From Microvirga rosea (GTDB lineage Bacteria > Pseudomonadota > Alphaproteobacteria > Rhizobiales > Beijerinckiaceae): a stretch of 64,000 bases of DNA. The position numbers and the translations under genes were made by a program. The notes under the pieces are model-generated. The model ran no database searches. It had not been told where the DNA came from and saw only the letters and a program-made list of their open reading frames with translations. Where the stretch lies: NCBI RefSeq assembly GCF_020595095.1, contig NZ_JAJDOP010000003.1, positions 124,001 to 188,000 on the forward strand, in the 5' to 3' direction. Shown here one piece after another: positions 35,197-45,542 of the stretch (the first letter of the stretch is position 1; every line of letters starts with the position of its first letter).

Positions 35197-37467
35197 ATGT
35201 GCTATCTATGTCTCTCGAAAGAGAAGCTCGCATCATGGTCGAGTTTCGATCACGGCACGTCCTCCGATGTCGCGTCTGCGCTAAACTGGCTGCAGCAAGC
35301 GAACTCCGACATGTCCCAGTCCTTCGGGGAAGGCGCGCAGGATCCATACGGCATGTATGCGGGCATGGCGGCGGGCGCCCCGGTGTGGCAGAACCCGGTG
35401 AACTGGATCAAGGGACAGGTCACGGACCTTTATAACAACGTCTATGACTGGGCGTCGGACAACGTATCCCGCGCGCCCATCGGCATCTTCTCCATTCTGG
35501 CTTCCGCCGCTCCAACCGCGATCGGCGGCGTCAAGTTCAACATTCCGACAGGGGTGGATAAGGACGTTCTCGGCATCATGTCGGGTTCTCAATGGAGCGG
35601 CGGCACCATCACCTACAGCCTGCCCGACTCCCGGTCGGACTATCAGCTGATCAACCCGAGCGCGGGCGGATACCGGCCGTTGACCTTCGAAACCGAGCAG
35701 GCGGTAAGGTATGCTCTGGAGGGCTATAGCCCTTATGCGGGCGGCCCGAAGATGGGCCTGTCTTCCGTGGAGGGGGTCACCGCGCTTTCGCTCGATTACG
35801 CCGGCCGTAATGGTGGAACGCTCCAGGTTTCCGGCTTCGACGCGGGCAGCATGATCAATCGCAGCCACGGCTATTACCCGGGTGTGCCGATCTATGGCGG
35901 CGACGTGTGGCTGGAGCTGAACAGCGGCAAGCCGGGAACGTATAGCTACATGGTCGTCCTGCACGAGCTCGGCCACTCGCTCGGCCTCAAGCACTCGCAC
36001 GATTCCGGCGGTTACCTCCCGGCGATGAGCAAGCTGCATGACTCGCCCGAATATACGGTCATGTCCTACACGAGCATGTGGGATAATCCTCAAACCTACA
36101 TGCAGTATGACATCGCTGCGCTTCAGGAGATGTATGGCGCTGATTTCGCCACGAACAGCACCAACACCGTATACAAATGGTCCCCGGAAACAGGTGAGGC
36201 GTTCGTGAACGGAGTCGGGCAGGGCGCTCCGGTCACCAACAAGATCTTCATGACGATCTGGGATGGTGGCGGAAACGACACTTACGATGTGTCGAACTAC
36301 AGCGAAAACGCGCTTATCGACCTCTCGCCCGGCGGATTTATCAAATTCTCTCAGGCTCAGCTTGGGATAAAAACCTCGACGTCATACGTCAACGGCAACG
36401 TCTACAACGCCTTCCAATATCACGGGGATCCGCGGTCCCTGATCGAGAACGCGGTCGCCGGTTCCGGCAACGATACGATCAAGGGCAACACGGGCGACAA
36501 CGTCCTGACGGGCAACGCCGGGAACGATGGCATAACGGGCGCGGCCGGCAACGACACCCTTCTCGGCGGTGATGGAAACGATTGGCTCGATGGTGGCGTC
36601 GGACGGGATCTCATGAACGGCGGCGACGGCTGGGACATGGTCTCGTATGTCGGCACCTCCAGCTCGCTGGGCGGCGTGACCGTTGACCTCACGACGAACC
36701 AGAACAGCGGGGCGGCCGCCGGGGACTACCTCATGGATATCGAGGCCCTGCAGGGGACCAATGCAGGCGACGTGCTGATTGGCGTCTACCGTGGAAATGG
36801 AAACGGAGCCGAACTCTACGGCGAGGCGGGCAACGACTACCTCACCGGCAAGGCGGGCGGCGATCGCCTCTATGGCGGTGCCGGCAACGATTGGCTCGAC
36901 GGCGGGGCCGCAGGTGACCTGCTGGACGGCGGAGCGGGCTGGGACATGGTCTCCTACTCCGGCATGTCCTCCGGCGTGGTCGTCAACATGACCACCAATC
37001 AAAATGGCGGTGCCGCCGCTGGCGACACGCTGGTCGGCATCGAGGTTGTCCAGGGCACGAATGCAGGCGATACCATCACCGGTATCGACTTTGGATCCGG
37101 CAATGGCGTTCAGCTTCATGGCGAAGGTGGCAACGATGTCCTGACCGGTAAGGGCGGCGGAGATTATCTCTATGGCGGCGCCGGCAATGACACGCTCGAT
37201 GGCGCTGGAGGCAGCAACGTGTTGTGGGGTGGGGCCGGTCGTGACCTGTTCCGCGTCACGAGTTCGGGCGGCACAACCACCATCGGCGACTTCACGTCGG
37301 ATGAGCAGATTGCCCTTTATGGCAGCCCCTTCGCGGACTTCACGTCCGTCCGGGCCGCAGCGGTTCAAAGCGGAAGCGATGTCGTCATCGCGAAGAATGG
37401 CTTCCACTTGGTGTTGAACAGCTTCACGGTTTCGTCTCTGGCTGCCGACGACTTCGCCTTCGTATAA
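35197..37467 (+). CDS. Serralysin-like M10 metalloprotease with RTX repeats
   Basis: A 756-residue secreted zinc protease without Sec signal, so probably a type I secretion substrate. The metzincin zinc motif is HELGHSLGLKH (His256, Glu257, His260, His266) with the Met-turn VMSYTSM about 288-294. Before it lies a propeptide/catalytic region starting MCYLCLSKEK. After the M10 C-terminal segment (TIWDGGGNDTYDVSNYS) come GGxGxD RTX nonapeptides (about 425-685) in two similar modules, each with GWDMVSYxGxSS and VTVDLTTNQN-like repeats and ending in a secretion tail (VSSLAADDFAFV). No inhibitor or exporter genes lie beside it. The 5' AAGGGGG site supports the ATG. It could be an extracellular protease; substrate unknown. 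Confidence 0.93.
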   Translation: MCYLCLSKEKLASWSSFDHGTSSDVASALNWLQQANSDMSQSFGEGAQDPYGMYAGMAAGAPVWQNPVNWIKGQVTDLYNNVYDWASDNVSRAPIGIFSILASAAPTAIGGVKFNIPTGVDKDVLGIMSGSQWSGGTITYSLPDSRSDYQLINPSAGGYRPLTFETEQAVRYALEGYSPYAGGPKMGLSSVEGVTALSLDYAGRNGGTLQVSGFDAGSMINRSHGYYPGVPIYGGDVWLELNSGKPGTYSYMVVLHELGHSLGLKHSHDSGGYLPAMSKLHDSPEYTVMSYTSMWDNPQTYMQYDIAALQEMYGADFATNSTNTVYKWSPETGEAFVNGVGQGAPVTNKIFMTIWDGGGNDTYDVSNYSENALIDLSPGGFIKFSQAQLGIKTSTSYVNGNVYNAFQYHGDPRSLIENAVAGSGNDTIKGNTGDNVLTGNAGNDGITGAAGNDTLLGGDGNDWLDGGVGRDLMNGGDGWDMVSYVGTSSSLGGVTVDLTTNQNSGAAAGDYLMDIEALQGTNAGDVLIGVYRGNGNGAELYGEAGNDYLTGKAGGDRLYGGAGNDWLDGGAAGDLLDGGAGWDMVSYSGMSSGVVVNMTTNQNGGAAAGDTLVGIEVVQGTNAGDTITGIDFGSGNGVQLHGEGGNDVLTGKGGGDYLYGGAGNDTLDGAGGSNVLWGGAGRDLFRVTSSGGTTTIGDFTSDEQIALYGSPFADFTSVRAAAVQSGSDVVIAKNGFHLVLNSFTVSSLAADDFAFV

Positions 37468-37483
37468 ATAGGGGCGCTCATTC

Positions 37484-37524
37484 AAAAAAATGGCAGGTCC
37501 TACCTCGGGACCTGCCATTTTTTT
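37484..37524. terminator. Bidirectional rho-independent terminator
   Basis: A 17-bp stem made of seven A/T pairs and a TGGCAGGTCC/GGACCTGCCA core, loop TACCTCG, followed by Ts on both strands. It ends the protease gene and the hydrolase gene on the opposite strand. Confidence 0.92.
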
Positions 37525-37549
37525 GTTTTGGCGTAAGGCTCCGGGCGTG

Positions 37550-38203
37550 TCAGGCCGCTTCCGCAGTCCCCAGACGCTTGTCGAGATAGGCATCGACCGA
37601 AACCATGAGTTCCTCGATCTTCCCGTCGAAGAAGTGGTTGGCGCCCTCGACAACCGCGTGCTCGAGCTTGACGCCCTTTTGGGTCTTCACCTTCTCGATC
37701 ACGCTGACCACGTCCTTCACCGGAGCGACGCGGTCTTCCGAGCCATGGACGAACAAGCCGGAGGATGGGCAGGGAGCCAGGAACGAGAAATCGTAGCGGT
37801 TTGCCATGGCGGCGATCGAGATGAATCCTTCGATCTCGGGACGGCGCATGAGAAGCTGCATGCCGATCCAGGCTCCGAACGACACCCCGGCGATCCAGCA
37901 GGCCCGGGCATCCGGGTTCATGGCCTGCGCCCAGTCGAGCGCGGCGGCCGCATCCGACAATTCGCCCTGGCCGTGATCGAAGGCCCCCTGGCTCCGGCCG
38001 ACACCGCGGAAGTTGAAGCGAAGAACCGAGAACCCCCTGTTCAGGAAATCATAGTACAGGTTGTACACGATCTGATTGTTCATCGTGCCACCGAATTGCG
38101 GGTGCGGGTGAAGCACGATGGCGATGGGGGCACCCTTCTGCTTGGCTTGCTGGTAGCGGCCTTCGATGCGACCAGCGGGACCCGTAAAGACGACCTCAGG
38201 CAT
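37550..38203 (-). CDS. Alpha/beta hydrolase (dienelactone-hydrolase-like)
   Basis: A 217-residue cytosolic hydrolase starting MPEVVFTGPAGRIEGRY. It has an HPHPQFGGTMNN loop near residue 32, the nucleophile elbow GVSFGA, an acid region HGSEDRVAP and the His in GANHFF. The HPHPxxGG pattern is typical of a family found widely in Rhizobiales, often labelled alpha/beta hydrolase with no known substrate. It is divergent from the suf cluster, with the ICE motif between them. Confidence 0.88.
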   Translation of the reverse strand: MPEVVFTGPAGRIEGRYQQAKQKGAPIAIVLHPHPQFGGTMNNQIVYNLYYDFLNRGFSVLRFNFRGVGRSQGAFDHGQGELSDAAAALDWAQAMNPDARACWIAGVSFGAWIGMQLLMRRPEIEGFISIAAMANRYDFSFLAPCPSSGLFVHGSEDRVAPVKDVVSVIEKVKTQKGVKLEHAVVEGANHFFDGKIEELMVSVDAYLDKRLGTAEAA

Positions 38204-38287
38204 TTATGCGAACCTCTCAACCGGCCTCTCACTGAAGAAGAGGGACGTCCTTCAGCCTTGACTTCAGGCCCCGGATTTCGGTAAAAT

Positions 38288-38306
38288 CTTTAGAACGTTT
38301 CTAAAG
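38288..38306. promoter_or_regulatory. Irr-type iron control element (ICE) before the suf cluster
   Basis: A perfect 19-bp palindrome, CTTTAGAACGTTTCTAAAG. The core TTTAGAA-N3-TTCTAAA equals the published ICE consensus bound by Irr, the haem-responsive iron regulator of Rhizobiales. It is centred about 140 bp upstream of the first suf gene. Irr control of suf genes is known in this order, so the assignment follows family knowledge; binding is inferred. Confidence 0.8.
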
Positions 38307-38437
38307 TGTAATTGTATTCTCTAGAGGTTGCGACGTTCCGTCTGTTGGCCGCGCAAGCCCAAAGAGAATGTGGTTGCGGTGCTTTAGCATAGCAACCGGG
38401 GGCAATTGCAAGACATTCGTGCAGTTTGGCGATCAGG

Positions 38438-39607
38438 ATGGCACCGCATCGACGCATCTACCTCGACTATAATGCCACTTCCCCGGTTCGGACCGAAGTG
38501 GCGGATGAGGTCGTGCGCGCGCTTCAGCTCCCAGGAAATGCTTCCTCCGTTCATGCGGAAGGGCGGGCTGCGCGAACCGAAATCGAGCGCGCCCGGGAAA
38601 AGGTTGCCCGCCTCGTCGGCGCCAAGGCGAAAAACACCATCTTCACGAGCGGTGGGACGGAGGCCAGCAACATGGTTCTCTCGCCGTCCTTCCATCGCCT
38701 GGGCCAGGCGGGTTCGACCCGTCTCCTGATCGGCGCAACCGAACATCCCTGCGGTCTCAGCGGTCACCGGTTTCCGGCCGATGCGGTGGAGACGATCCCC
38801 GTGACGGAGGCTGGCCTCATCGACATCGATTGGCTCAGCCAACGCCTTGAGCAAGCGGGCGAGACGGTTCTAGTGTCGGTTCAGGTCGCGAACAACGAAA
38901 CCGGAGTTCTCCAGCCGGTCGGCGAAATCGCCGCCCTGGTGCGCCGGCATGGCGGCCTGTTTCACGCGGATGCGGTTCAGGCCGCCGGCAAGATCCCTGT
39001 CGACATCATGGCTCTCGGGGTCGATGCTTTGTCGCTCTCCGCCCATAAGATCGGAGGGCCGAAGGGCGTCGGAGCCCTGATTCTCGCCTCGGACCAGCTC
39101 GAGGTCGCGGACCGGCTGATCCGTGGGGGCGGCCAGGAAAAAGGTCATCGGGCGGGAACCGAGAACGTGGCCGCCATAGCCGGATTCGGAAGGGCGGCTG
39201 AAATAGCCCAGGAAGAGCTCGCCCAGGAGGCTGCCCGGCTCGTGGCGTTGCGTGACGAGGCGCAGGCCCGTGTTGTGGCTATCGCGTCCGATGCCGTGGT
39301 CATTGCGGAAGCGGCTGAGCGGTTGCCCAACACCTTCGCTTTTGCCATACCCGGCCTGAAGGCTGAAACCGCCTTGATTGCCTTCGACCTTGAGGGAATT
39401 GCCCTGTCTTCGGGCTCGGCCTGTTCCTCCGGCAAGGTCCGGCGGTCGCATGTCCTCGACGCCATGGGGGTTTCCCCAACGCTGGCGGAAGGGGTGCTGC
39501 GTGTCAGTTTGGGGTGGAAGACTGAAAAAGACGACGTGATCCGCTTCGCGGAGGCGTGCGAAAGGGTAGTCAGTACCCTATATAAGCGGAGGGCAAGCGC
39601 AGCCTGA
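38438..39607 (+). CDS. Cysteine desulfurase, IscS/NifS group
   Basis: Supplies sulfur from cysteine for iron-sulfur cluster assembly. The 389-residue PLP enzyme starts IYLDYNATSPVR; the PLP Lys is about 204 in SAHKIGGPKG, and the persulfide Cys about 329 is in SSGSACSSGK, the group I pattern with a mobile loop. The frame runs from a TTG at 38426, but the ATG at 38438 begins the conserved N-terminus. First gene of the suf cluster, about 130 bp downstream of the ICE palindrome. A second desulfurase (group II, sufS) lies later in the same operon. Confidence 0.93.
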   Translation: MAPHRRIYLDYNATSPVRTEVADEVVRALQLPGNASSVHAEGRAARTEIERAREKVARLVGAKAKNTIFTSGGTEASNMVLSPSFHRLGQAGSTRLLIGATEHPCGLSGHRFPADAVETIPVTEAGLIDIDWLSQRLEQAGETVLVSVQVANNETGVLQPVGEIAALVRRHGGLFHADAVQAAGKIPVDIMALGVDALSLSAHKIGGPKGVGALILASDQLEVADRLIRGGGQEKGHRAGTENVAAIAGFGRAAEIAQEELAQEAARLVALRDEAQARVVAIASDAVVIAEAAERLPNTFAFAIPGLKAETALIAFDLEGIALSSGSACSSGKVRRSHVLDAMGVSPTLAEGVLRVSLGWKTEKDDVIRFAEACERVVSTLYKRRASAA

Positions 39608-39675
39608 ACGGCGACGCTTGCATTTCCATGTCATCAACCCGCGGCCCTTGAAGCCGTGAGCGGTGGGAGAGACAA

Positions 39676-41148
<1,473 letters not shown>

Positions 41149-41167
41149 CCCAAAGAACAGGATGCGG

Positions 41168-41190
41168 ATGCCCGGGCTCGATCCGGGCAT
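41168..41190. repeat. Short palindrome in the sufB-sufC spacer
   Basis: ATGCCCGG and CCGGGCAT arms separated by 7 bases, followed by GACGTGGAACCC. The 113-bp gap between sufB and sufC is long for this operon. The style (CCGG-rich hairpin, GGAACCC) recalls the repeat cluster at 988-2220 but is a different, shorter element. It could tune sufC expression. Confidence 0.5.
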
Positions 41191-41261
41191 GACGTGGAAC
41201 CCATCAGGCCCGTCACGGCTGGACGCGATTCAGCCATCCGCCTCAACAACGGAATACTCAG

Positions 41262-42014
41262 ATGCTCGAAATCAAGAATCTCGTGGTCCAGATCGAGGAC
41301 AAGCGGATCCTCAACGGCCTCGACCTGACCGTGAACAACGGCGAAGTCGCTGCCATCATGGGACCCAACGGCTCCGGCAAGTCGACCCTGTCCTATGTGA
41401 TCGCCGGCAAGGAGGATTATGAAGTCCTCGACGGTGAAATCCTGCTCGACGGCCAGAACCTCCTGGAAATGGAGCCGGATCAGCGCGCGGCCGCCGGTGT
41501 CTTCCTGGCCTTCCAGTACCCGCTGGAAATTCCGGGGGTCGCCTCGATGACGTTCCTCAAGGCGGCGATCAACGCGCAGCGCAAGGCCCGGGGCGAGGGT
41601 GAACTGACCACCCCGGACTTCATCAAGCGCGTGAACGCCGCAGCGGGCCAGCTCGAAATCCCGAAGGACATGCTCAAGCGCGCCCTCAACGTCGGCTTCT
41701 CCGGCGGTGAAAAGAAGCGCATGGAGATTCTGCAGATGGCGCTGCTCCAGCCGACCTTCTGCATCCTGGACGAAACCGATTCCGGCCTCGATATCGATGC
41801 TTTGCGCATTGTGTCGGAGGGCGTGAACGCGCTTCGCTCGGCCGACCGGTCGTTCCTCGTGATCACGCACTATCAGCGGCTGCTCAATCATATCGTGCCG
41901 GATACGGTGCATGTGATGTCGTCCGGGCGGATCGTGAAGTCCGGCGGCAAGGAACTGGCCCTCGAGCTCGAAGCCAATGGCTACGCCGATTACCGGGAAA
42001 GCGAGGCCGCCTGA
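41262..42014 (+). CDS. sufC: Fe-S assembly ATPase SufC
   Basis: ABC-type ATPase of the SufBCD complex, 250 residues. Walker [10 protein letters not shown] about 34-42, the Q-loop FQYP with IPGVASMTF, the signature [13 protein letters not shown] and the Walker B region [15 protein letters not shown] with the SufC-type D-loop are all present. The stop codon is one base from the sufD ATG, suggesting coupled translation. Confidence 0.97.
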   Translation: MLEIKNLVVQIEDKRILNGLDLTVNNGEVAAIMGPNGSGKSTLSYVIAGKEDYEVLDGEILLDGQNLLEMEPDQRAAAGVFLAFQYPLEIPGVASMTFLKAAINAQRKARGEGELTTPDFIKRVNAAAGQLEIPKDMLKRALNVGFSGGEKKRMEILQMALLQPTFCILDETDSGLDIDALRIVSEGVNALRSADRSFLVITHYQRLLNHIVPDTVHVMSSGRIVKSGGKELALELEANGYADYRESEAA

Positions 42015-42015
42015 C

Positions 42016-43329
42016 ATGGCCGACGTCACTCTCATGAAGACACCCGCCGAAACAGGGCTGGTGCAGGCGTTCGAAAGCGCCAAGACGCTTCTGCCGGGCA
42101 ATGCCGAATCCCGCGCCAAGGCTTTCGAGCAGTTCAATCTCCGCGGGCTGCCGCACCGGCGCGTCGAGGAGTTCAAGTATACCGATCTTCGCGCTTTGAT
42201 GCGCGAGGCCGCCCCGTTCGCGGGCACGCCGTCTGCGGTGCAGGCGAAGGAAGCCCTTGCCGGCGCGAAAGCCTTGGCCGGAGTATCGGCGCTGCAGGTT
42301 CCGTTCGTGAACGGACACTTCATGCGCGATGCGGTCAGGTTCGATGCCCTTCCGGAAGGAGTGGAGATCGTTCCGCTGGCCGAGGCTCTCGCCAGCGGTC
42401 ACGACTGGCTGGCCCGGTTGAGCCCGATCCCGTGGGCCGCCGACAATCCGGTCTATCAGCTCAATACATCCTTCATGGCGGATGGGGTGATGCTGAGGAT
42501 CGCCGGTCCTGTCGAGACACCCATTCACCTGCGCTTCGTCACCTCGGAGACTTCCGCGGTCGCAACCGCGACCCGGGTGCTCGTTCTTGTGGAGGACCGG
42601 GCCTCGGTCACCCTGCTCGAGACCCATGAAAGCGGAAACGGCACCGGGCATCAGCCCAACGACGTGGTCGAAATCATCGCGGGCGACGAGACGAATGTCC
42701 GGCATGTCCGCATGAACGCGGAAGGCGACCAGGCGCTCGCGCTCTCGACGCTTGCCGTCAAGATGGGAACCGAGGCGCAGCTCACCAGCATCAACGTTGT
42801 GGTCGGCTCTGCGGTCTCCCGGCACCAGGTCTTCGCCAACTTCGATGGCGAAAACGCCCGGGCGCAGATCAACGGCGCCACCATGGTCAAGGGACGTCAG
42901 CACGCGGATTCGACCCTCGTCGTCGAGCATGCCGCTCCCAACTGCGAAAGCCGCGAGCTGTTCAAGACCGTCATCGATGACGAAGCGACCGGTGTGTTCC
43001 AGGGCAAGATCATCGTGCCCCATCACGCGCAGAAGACCGACGGCCGGATGATGTCGGCCGCGCTTCTGCTTGCCGACGGCGGCAGCATGAACAACAAGCC
43101 GGAACTCGAAATCTTCGCGGACGACGTGCAGTGCGCCCACGGCGCCACCTGCGGTCAGCTCGACGAGGACCTCCTGTTCTATCTCATGGCGCGCGGACTG
43201 CCGAAGAAGGAGGCCGAAAGCCTCCTGGTTCAGGCATTCCTCGGTGAAGCCATCGAGTTCGTCGAGAACGATACCGTGCGTGACGCGCTTACGGCCACCG
43301 TCGAAGGATGGTTGCGGGCTCGTTCCTGA
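42016..43329 (+). CDS. sufD: Fe-S cluster assembly protein SufD
   Basis: A SufB paralogue of 437 residues completing the SufBCD scaffold. Typical segments are LRGLPHRRVEEFKYTDLR, NVRHVRMNAEGDQ, ADSTLVVEHAAPNCES, the C-terminal GKIIVPHHAQKTDGRM and CAHGATCGQLDEDLLFYLMARGL (in parts), with the cluster-site His. The open frame extends 13 codons upstream, but ATG 42016 follows the sufC stop directly and is the family start. Confidence 0.96.
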   Translation: MADVTLMKTPAETGLVQAFESAKTLLPGNAESRAKAFEQFNLRGLPHRRVEEFKYTDLRALMREAAPFAGTPSAVQAKEALAGAKALAGVSALQVPFVNGHFMRDAVRFDALPEGVEIVPLAEALASGHDWLARLSPIPWAADNPVYQLNTSFMADGVMLRIAGPVETPIHLRFVTSETSAVATATRVLVLVEDRASVTLLETHESGNGTGHQPNDVVEIIAGDETNVRHVRMNAEGDQALALSTLAVKMGTEAQLTSINVVVGSAVSRHQVFANFDGENARAQINGATMVKGRQHADSTLVVEHAAPNCESRELFKTVIDDEATGVFQGKIIVPHHAQKTDGRMMSAALLLADGGSMNNKPELEIFADDVQCAHGATCGQLDEDLLFYLMARGLPKKEAESLLVQAFLGEAIEFVENDTVRDALTATVEGWLRARS

Positions 43330-43432
43330 GGTTCATGGGAAAAGGCCGGATGAACAGGTCCGGCCGTCCCCGTCCTGCCATGCCCGTCCGGGCCTGATGC
43401 CCCGGAAGCAGGACGGCGGAGGAAGGTCAGCG

Positions 43433-44668
43433 ATGAACATTCAAGCAAAGCTTTACGACGTCGAAGCCGTCCGTGCCCAGTTTCCGATCCTGTCGCAGCA
43501 GGTCTATGGGAAGCCGCTCGTCTATCTCGATAACGCGGCCTCCGCCCAGAAGCCGCGAGCGGTGATCGACGCCATGGTGAACACTATGGAAACCGGCTAT
43601 GCCAACGTTCATCGCGGGTTGCACTTCATGGCGAATGCGGCAACCGAGTCGTTCGAGCGCGCGCGAGAGACGGTCCGCAGCTTCCTGAACGCGGAGTCGA
43701 TAGACGAAATCGTCTTCACCAAATCCGCGACGGAGGCCTACAACCTCGTTGCGGACTCCTTCGGCCGCATGGCGATCGGGGAGGGGGACGAGATCATCCT
43801 CTCCATCATGGAGCACCATTCGAACATCGTGCCCTGGCATTTCCTCCGGGAACGCAAGGGGGCGGTCATCAAATGGGCCCCGGTGGACGAGGAGGGCAAC
43901 TTCCTGCTCGAAGAGTATGAAAAGCTCTTCTCGCCCCGGACCAAGATCGTCGCGATCACCCACATGTCGAACGTGCTCGGCACCATCACGCCCATGAAGG
44001 AGATCATCCGGATCGCCCATGGACACGGGGTTCCGGTTCTGGTCGACGGGGCTCAAGGGGCAGTCCATCTCGATGTGGACGTGCGGGATCTCGACGCCGA
44101 TTTCTACGTGCTGACCGGCCACAAGGTCTATGGCCCGACGGGAATTGGAGTCCTGTACGGCAAGAAGGAGCTTCTGGCCCAGATGCCCCCCTACCAGGGC
44201 GGCGGCGAGATGATCCGTGAAGTGACCCGGGAAGGGATCACCTATAACGATCCTCCTCACCGCTTCGAGGCGGGGACGCCTGCGATCATCGAGGCTGTGG
44301 GACTGGACGCTGCTCTGCGCTTCATGATGGAGCTGGGCCGCGACAATATTCGGGCCCATGAGGCGGCTTTGTCGGACTATGCCCACCAGAGGCTCGGCGC
44401 CATCAACTCGCTTCGGATCTATGGCAAGGCCAAAGGCAAGGGAGCGATCATCGCTTTCGATATGAAGGGCGCCCATGCCCACGATATCGCCACGGTCATC
44501 GATCGCCAGGGCGTGGCCGTACGGGCGGGCACGCACTGCGCCATGCCCCTGCTCGAGCGCTTCGGCGCGACCGCGACATGCCGCGCGTCATTCGGGCTCT
44601 ACAACACACTGGAAGAAGTCGATAAACTGGTAGAAGCCTTGCAAAAGGCCGAAGCCCTGTTCGCGTGA
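43433..44668 (+). CDS. sufS: Cysteine desulfurase SufS (group II)
   Basis: A 411-residue PLP enzyme that mobilises sulfur to the Suf scaffold. It starts with VYLDNAASAQKPRAVID, holds the PLP Lys about 231 in TGHKVYGPTG, and the catalytic Cys about 369 in RAGTHCAMPLL, a short group II loop. The GAGGAAGG site 6-8 bases before ATG 43433 fixes the start, although the frame is open from 43244. A GGCCGG/CCGGCC hairpin lies in the sufD-sufS gap near 43344-43365. No sufE gene is seen nearby. Confidence 0.96.
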   Translation: MNIQAKLYDVEAVRAQFPILSQQVYGKPLVYLDNAASAQKPRAVIDAMVNTMETGYANVHRGLHFMANAATESFERARETVRSFLNAESIDEIVFTKSATEAYNLVADSFGRMAIGEGDEIILSIMEHHSNIVPWHFLRERKGAVIKWAPVDEEGNFLLEEYEKLFSPRTKIVAITHMSNVLGTITPMKEIIRIAHGHGVPVLVDGAQGAVHLDVDVRDLDADFYVLTGHKVYGPTGIGVLYGKKELLAQMPPYQGGGEMIREVTREGITYNDPPHRFEAGTPAIIEAVGLDAALRFMMELGRDNIRAHEAALSDYAHQRLGAINSLRIYGKAKGKGAIIAFDMKGAHAHDIATVIDRQGVAVRAGTHCAMPLLERFGATATCRASFGLYNTLEEVDKLVEALQKAEALFA

Positions 44669-44677
44669 GGATTGCCT

Positions 44678-45061
44678 GTGAACGACCTGACACCGATCAA
44701 TGACGCGCCCAATGCGCCGCAGGTGGCCCCCGGCAGCGGGATCCCGCCCGAGGAACTCGACCGGATGACGGACGACATCGTGGCTGCCCTCAAGACCGTG
44801 TACGACCCGGAAATTCCGGCCGACATCTACGAACTGGGCCTCATCTACCGGGTCGATATCGATGACGATCGCAACGTCAAGATCGACATGACTCTGACGG
44901 CCCCCGGCTGCCCCGTGGCCGGCGAGATGCCCGGATGGGTTGAGAACGCCGTGGCGACTGTGCAGGGCGTTCAGAGCGTGAGCGTCAGCATGGTCTTCGA
45001 TCCTCCGTGGGATCAAAGCCGTATGTCGGACGAGGCACGCGTCGCCCTCGACATGTGGTGA
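44678..45061 (+). CDS. sufT: Fe-S assembly protein SufT (DUF59/MIP18 family)
   Basis: A 127-residue protein with the MIP18 domain: LKTVYDPEIPADIYELGLIYRV (partial), the LTAPGCPVAGEMPGWVENAV core with the conserved Cys, and VFDPPWDQSRMSDEAR at the end. The start is taken as GTG at 44678 with GAGG seven bases upstream; a TTG two codons earlier is also in frame. SufT helps iron-sulfur maturation in demanding conditions. It is the last plus-strand gene before the cluster is broken by the inverted pair. Confidence 0.92.
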   Translation: MNDLTPINDAPNAPQVAPGSGIPPEELDRMTDDIVAALKTVYDPEIPADIYELGLIYRVDIDDDRNVKIDMTLTAPGCPVAGEMPGWVENAVATVQGVQSVSVSMVFDPPWDQSRMSDEARVALDMW

Positions 45062-45071
45062 GCCGCAGGAC

Positions 45072-45542
45072 CTAAGGTTTCGAGGCCCTTAAGGGCTTCC
45101 TGAAGTAGACGACTCGCTCCGTCTCCTCGAATCCCAGCTGTTTGTGCATGTCGTGCGACGCGGTATTGGTCAGTTCCGCGTCCGACGCGAACTCCTGGCA
45201 GTTCTGTTCCAGCGCCCAGGCTTCGGCGGCGGCGACCAGGCGCGCGGCAATTCCCCTGCGTCGATGGGACGGGTCGACATAGATGCCTTCCAGGAAAGCC
45301 ACAGGAGACGACACGCAGCCATTGACGTAATCGCGGCGGAGGGAAACCTCGGCAAAGCCGATCGGCTCTTCTCCGGTCAGGGCCAGAAAAGCGACGCTGT
45401 CGACGGCTGAAAGGCTCTCCTCGACTTCAGCCCGGTGTTCTTCCTCCGCTCCGTCCGGCCAAAGCGCCGCTCGAAGCCGGGCCCATGCATCCAAGTGCGT
45501 CGACTGGGGCGGTGCGATTCGAATGGTGTCGCTTGCGCTCAT
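45072..45542 (-). CDS. GNAT acetyltransferase resembling aminoglycoside 6'-N-acetyltransferase AAC(6')
   Basis: A 156-residue acetyl-CoA-dependent GNAT protein. Its sequence follows the AAC(6')-I type: WARLRAALWPDGAEE, RRDYVNGCVSSPVAFLEGIY, the R/Q-x-x-G-x-A acetyl-CoA loop HRRRGIAARLV, CQEFASDAELTNTASHDMH and LGFEETERVVYFRK. These blocks match chromosomal AAC(6') enzymes of the Acinetobacter kind. It would acetylate aminoglycosides if active; that is inference. Its ATG overlaps the stop codon of the antiporter gene by 4 nt (ATGA), so the two are translated together. Both run against the suf genes. Confidence 0.85.
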   Translation of the reverse strand: MSASDTIRIAPPQSTHLDAWARLRAALWPDGAEEEHRAEVEESLSAVDSVAFLALTGEEPIGFAEVSLRRDYVNGCVSSPVAFLEGIYVDPSHRRRGIAARLVAAAEAWALEQNCQEFASDAELTNTASHDMHKQLGFEETERVVYFRKPLRASKP

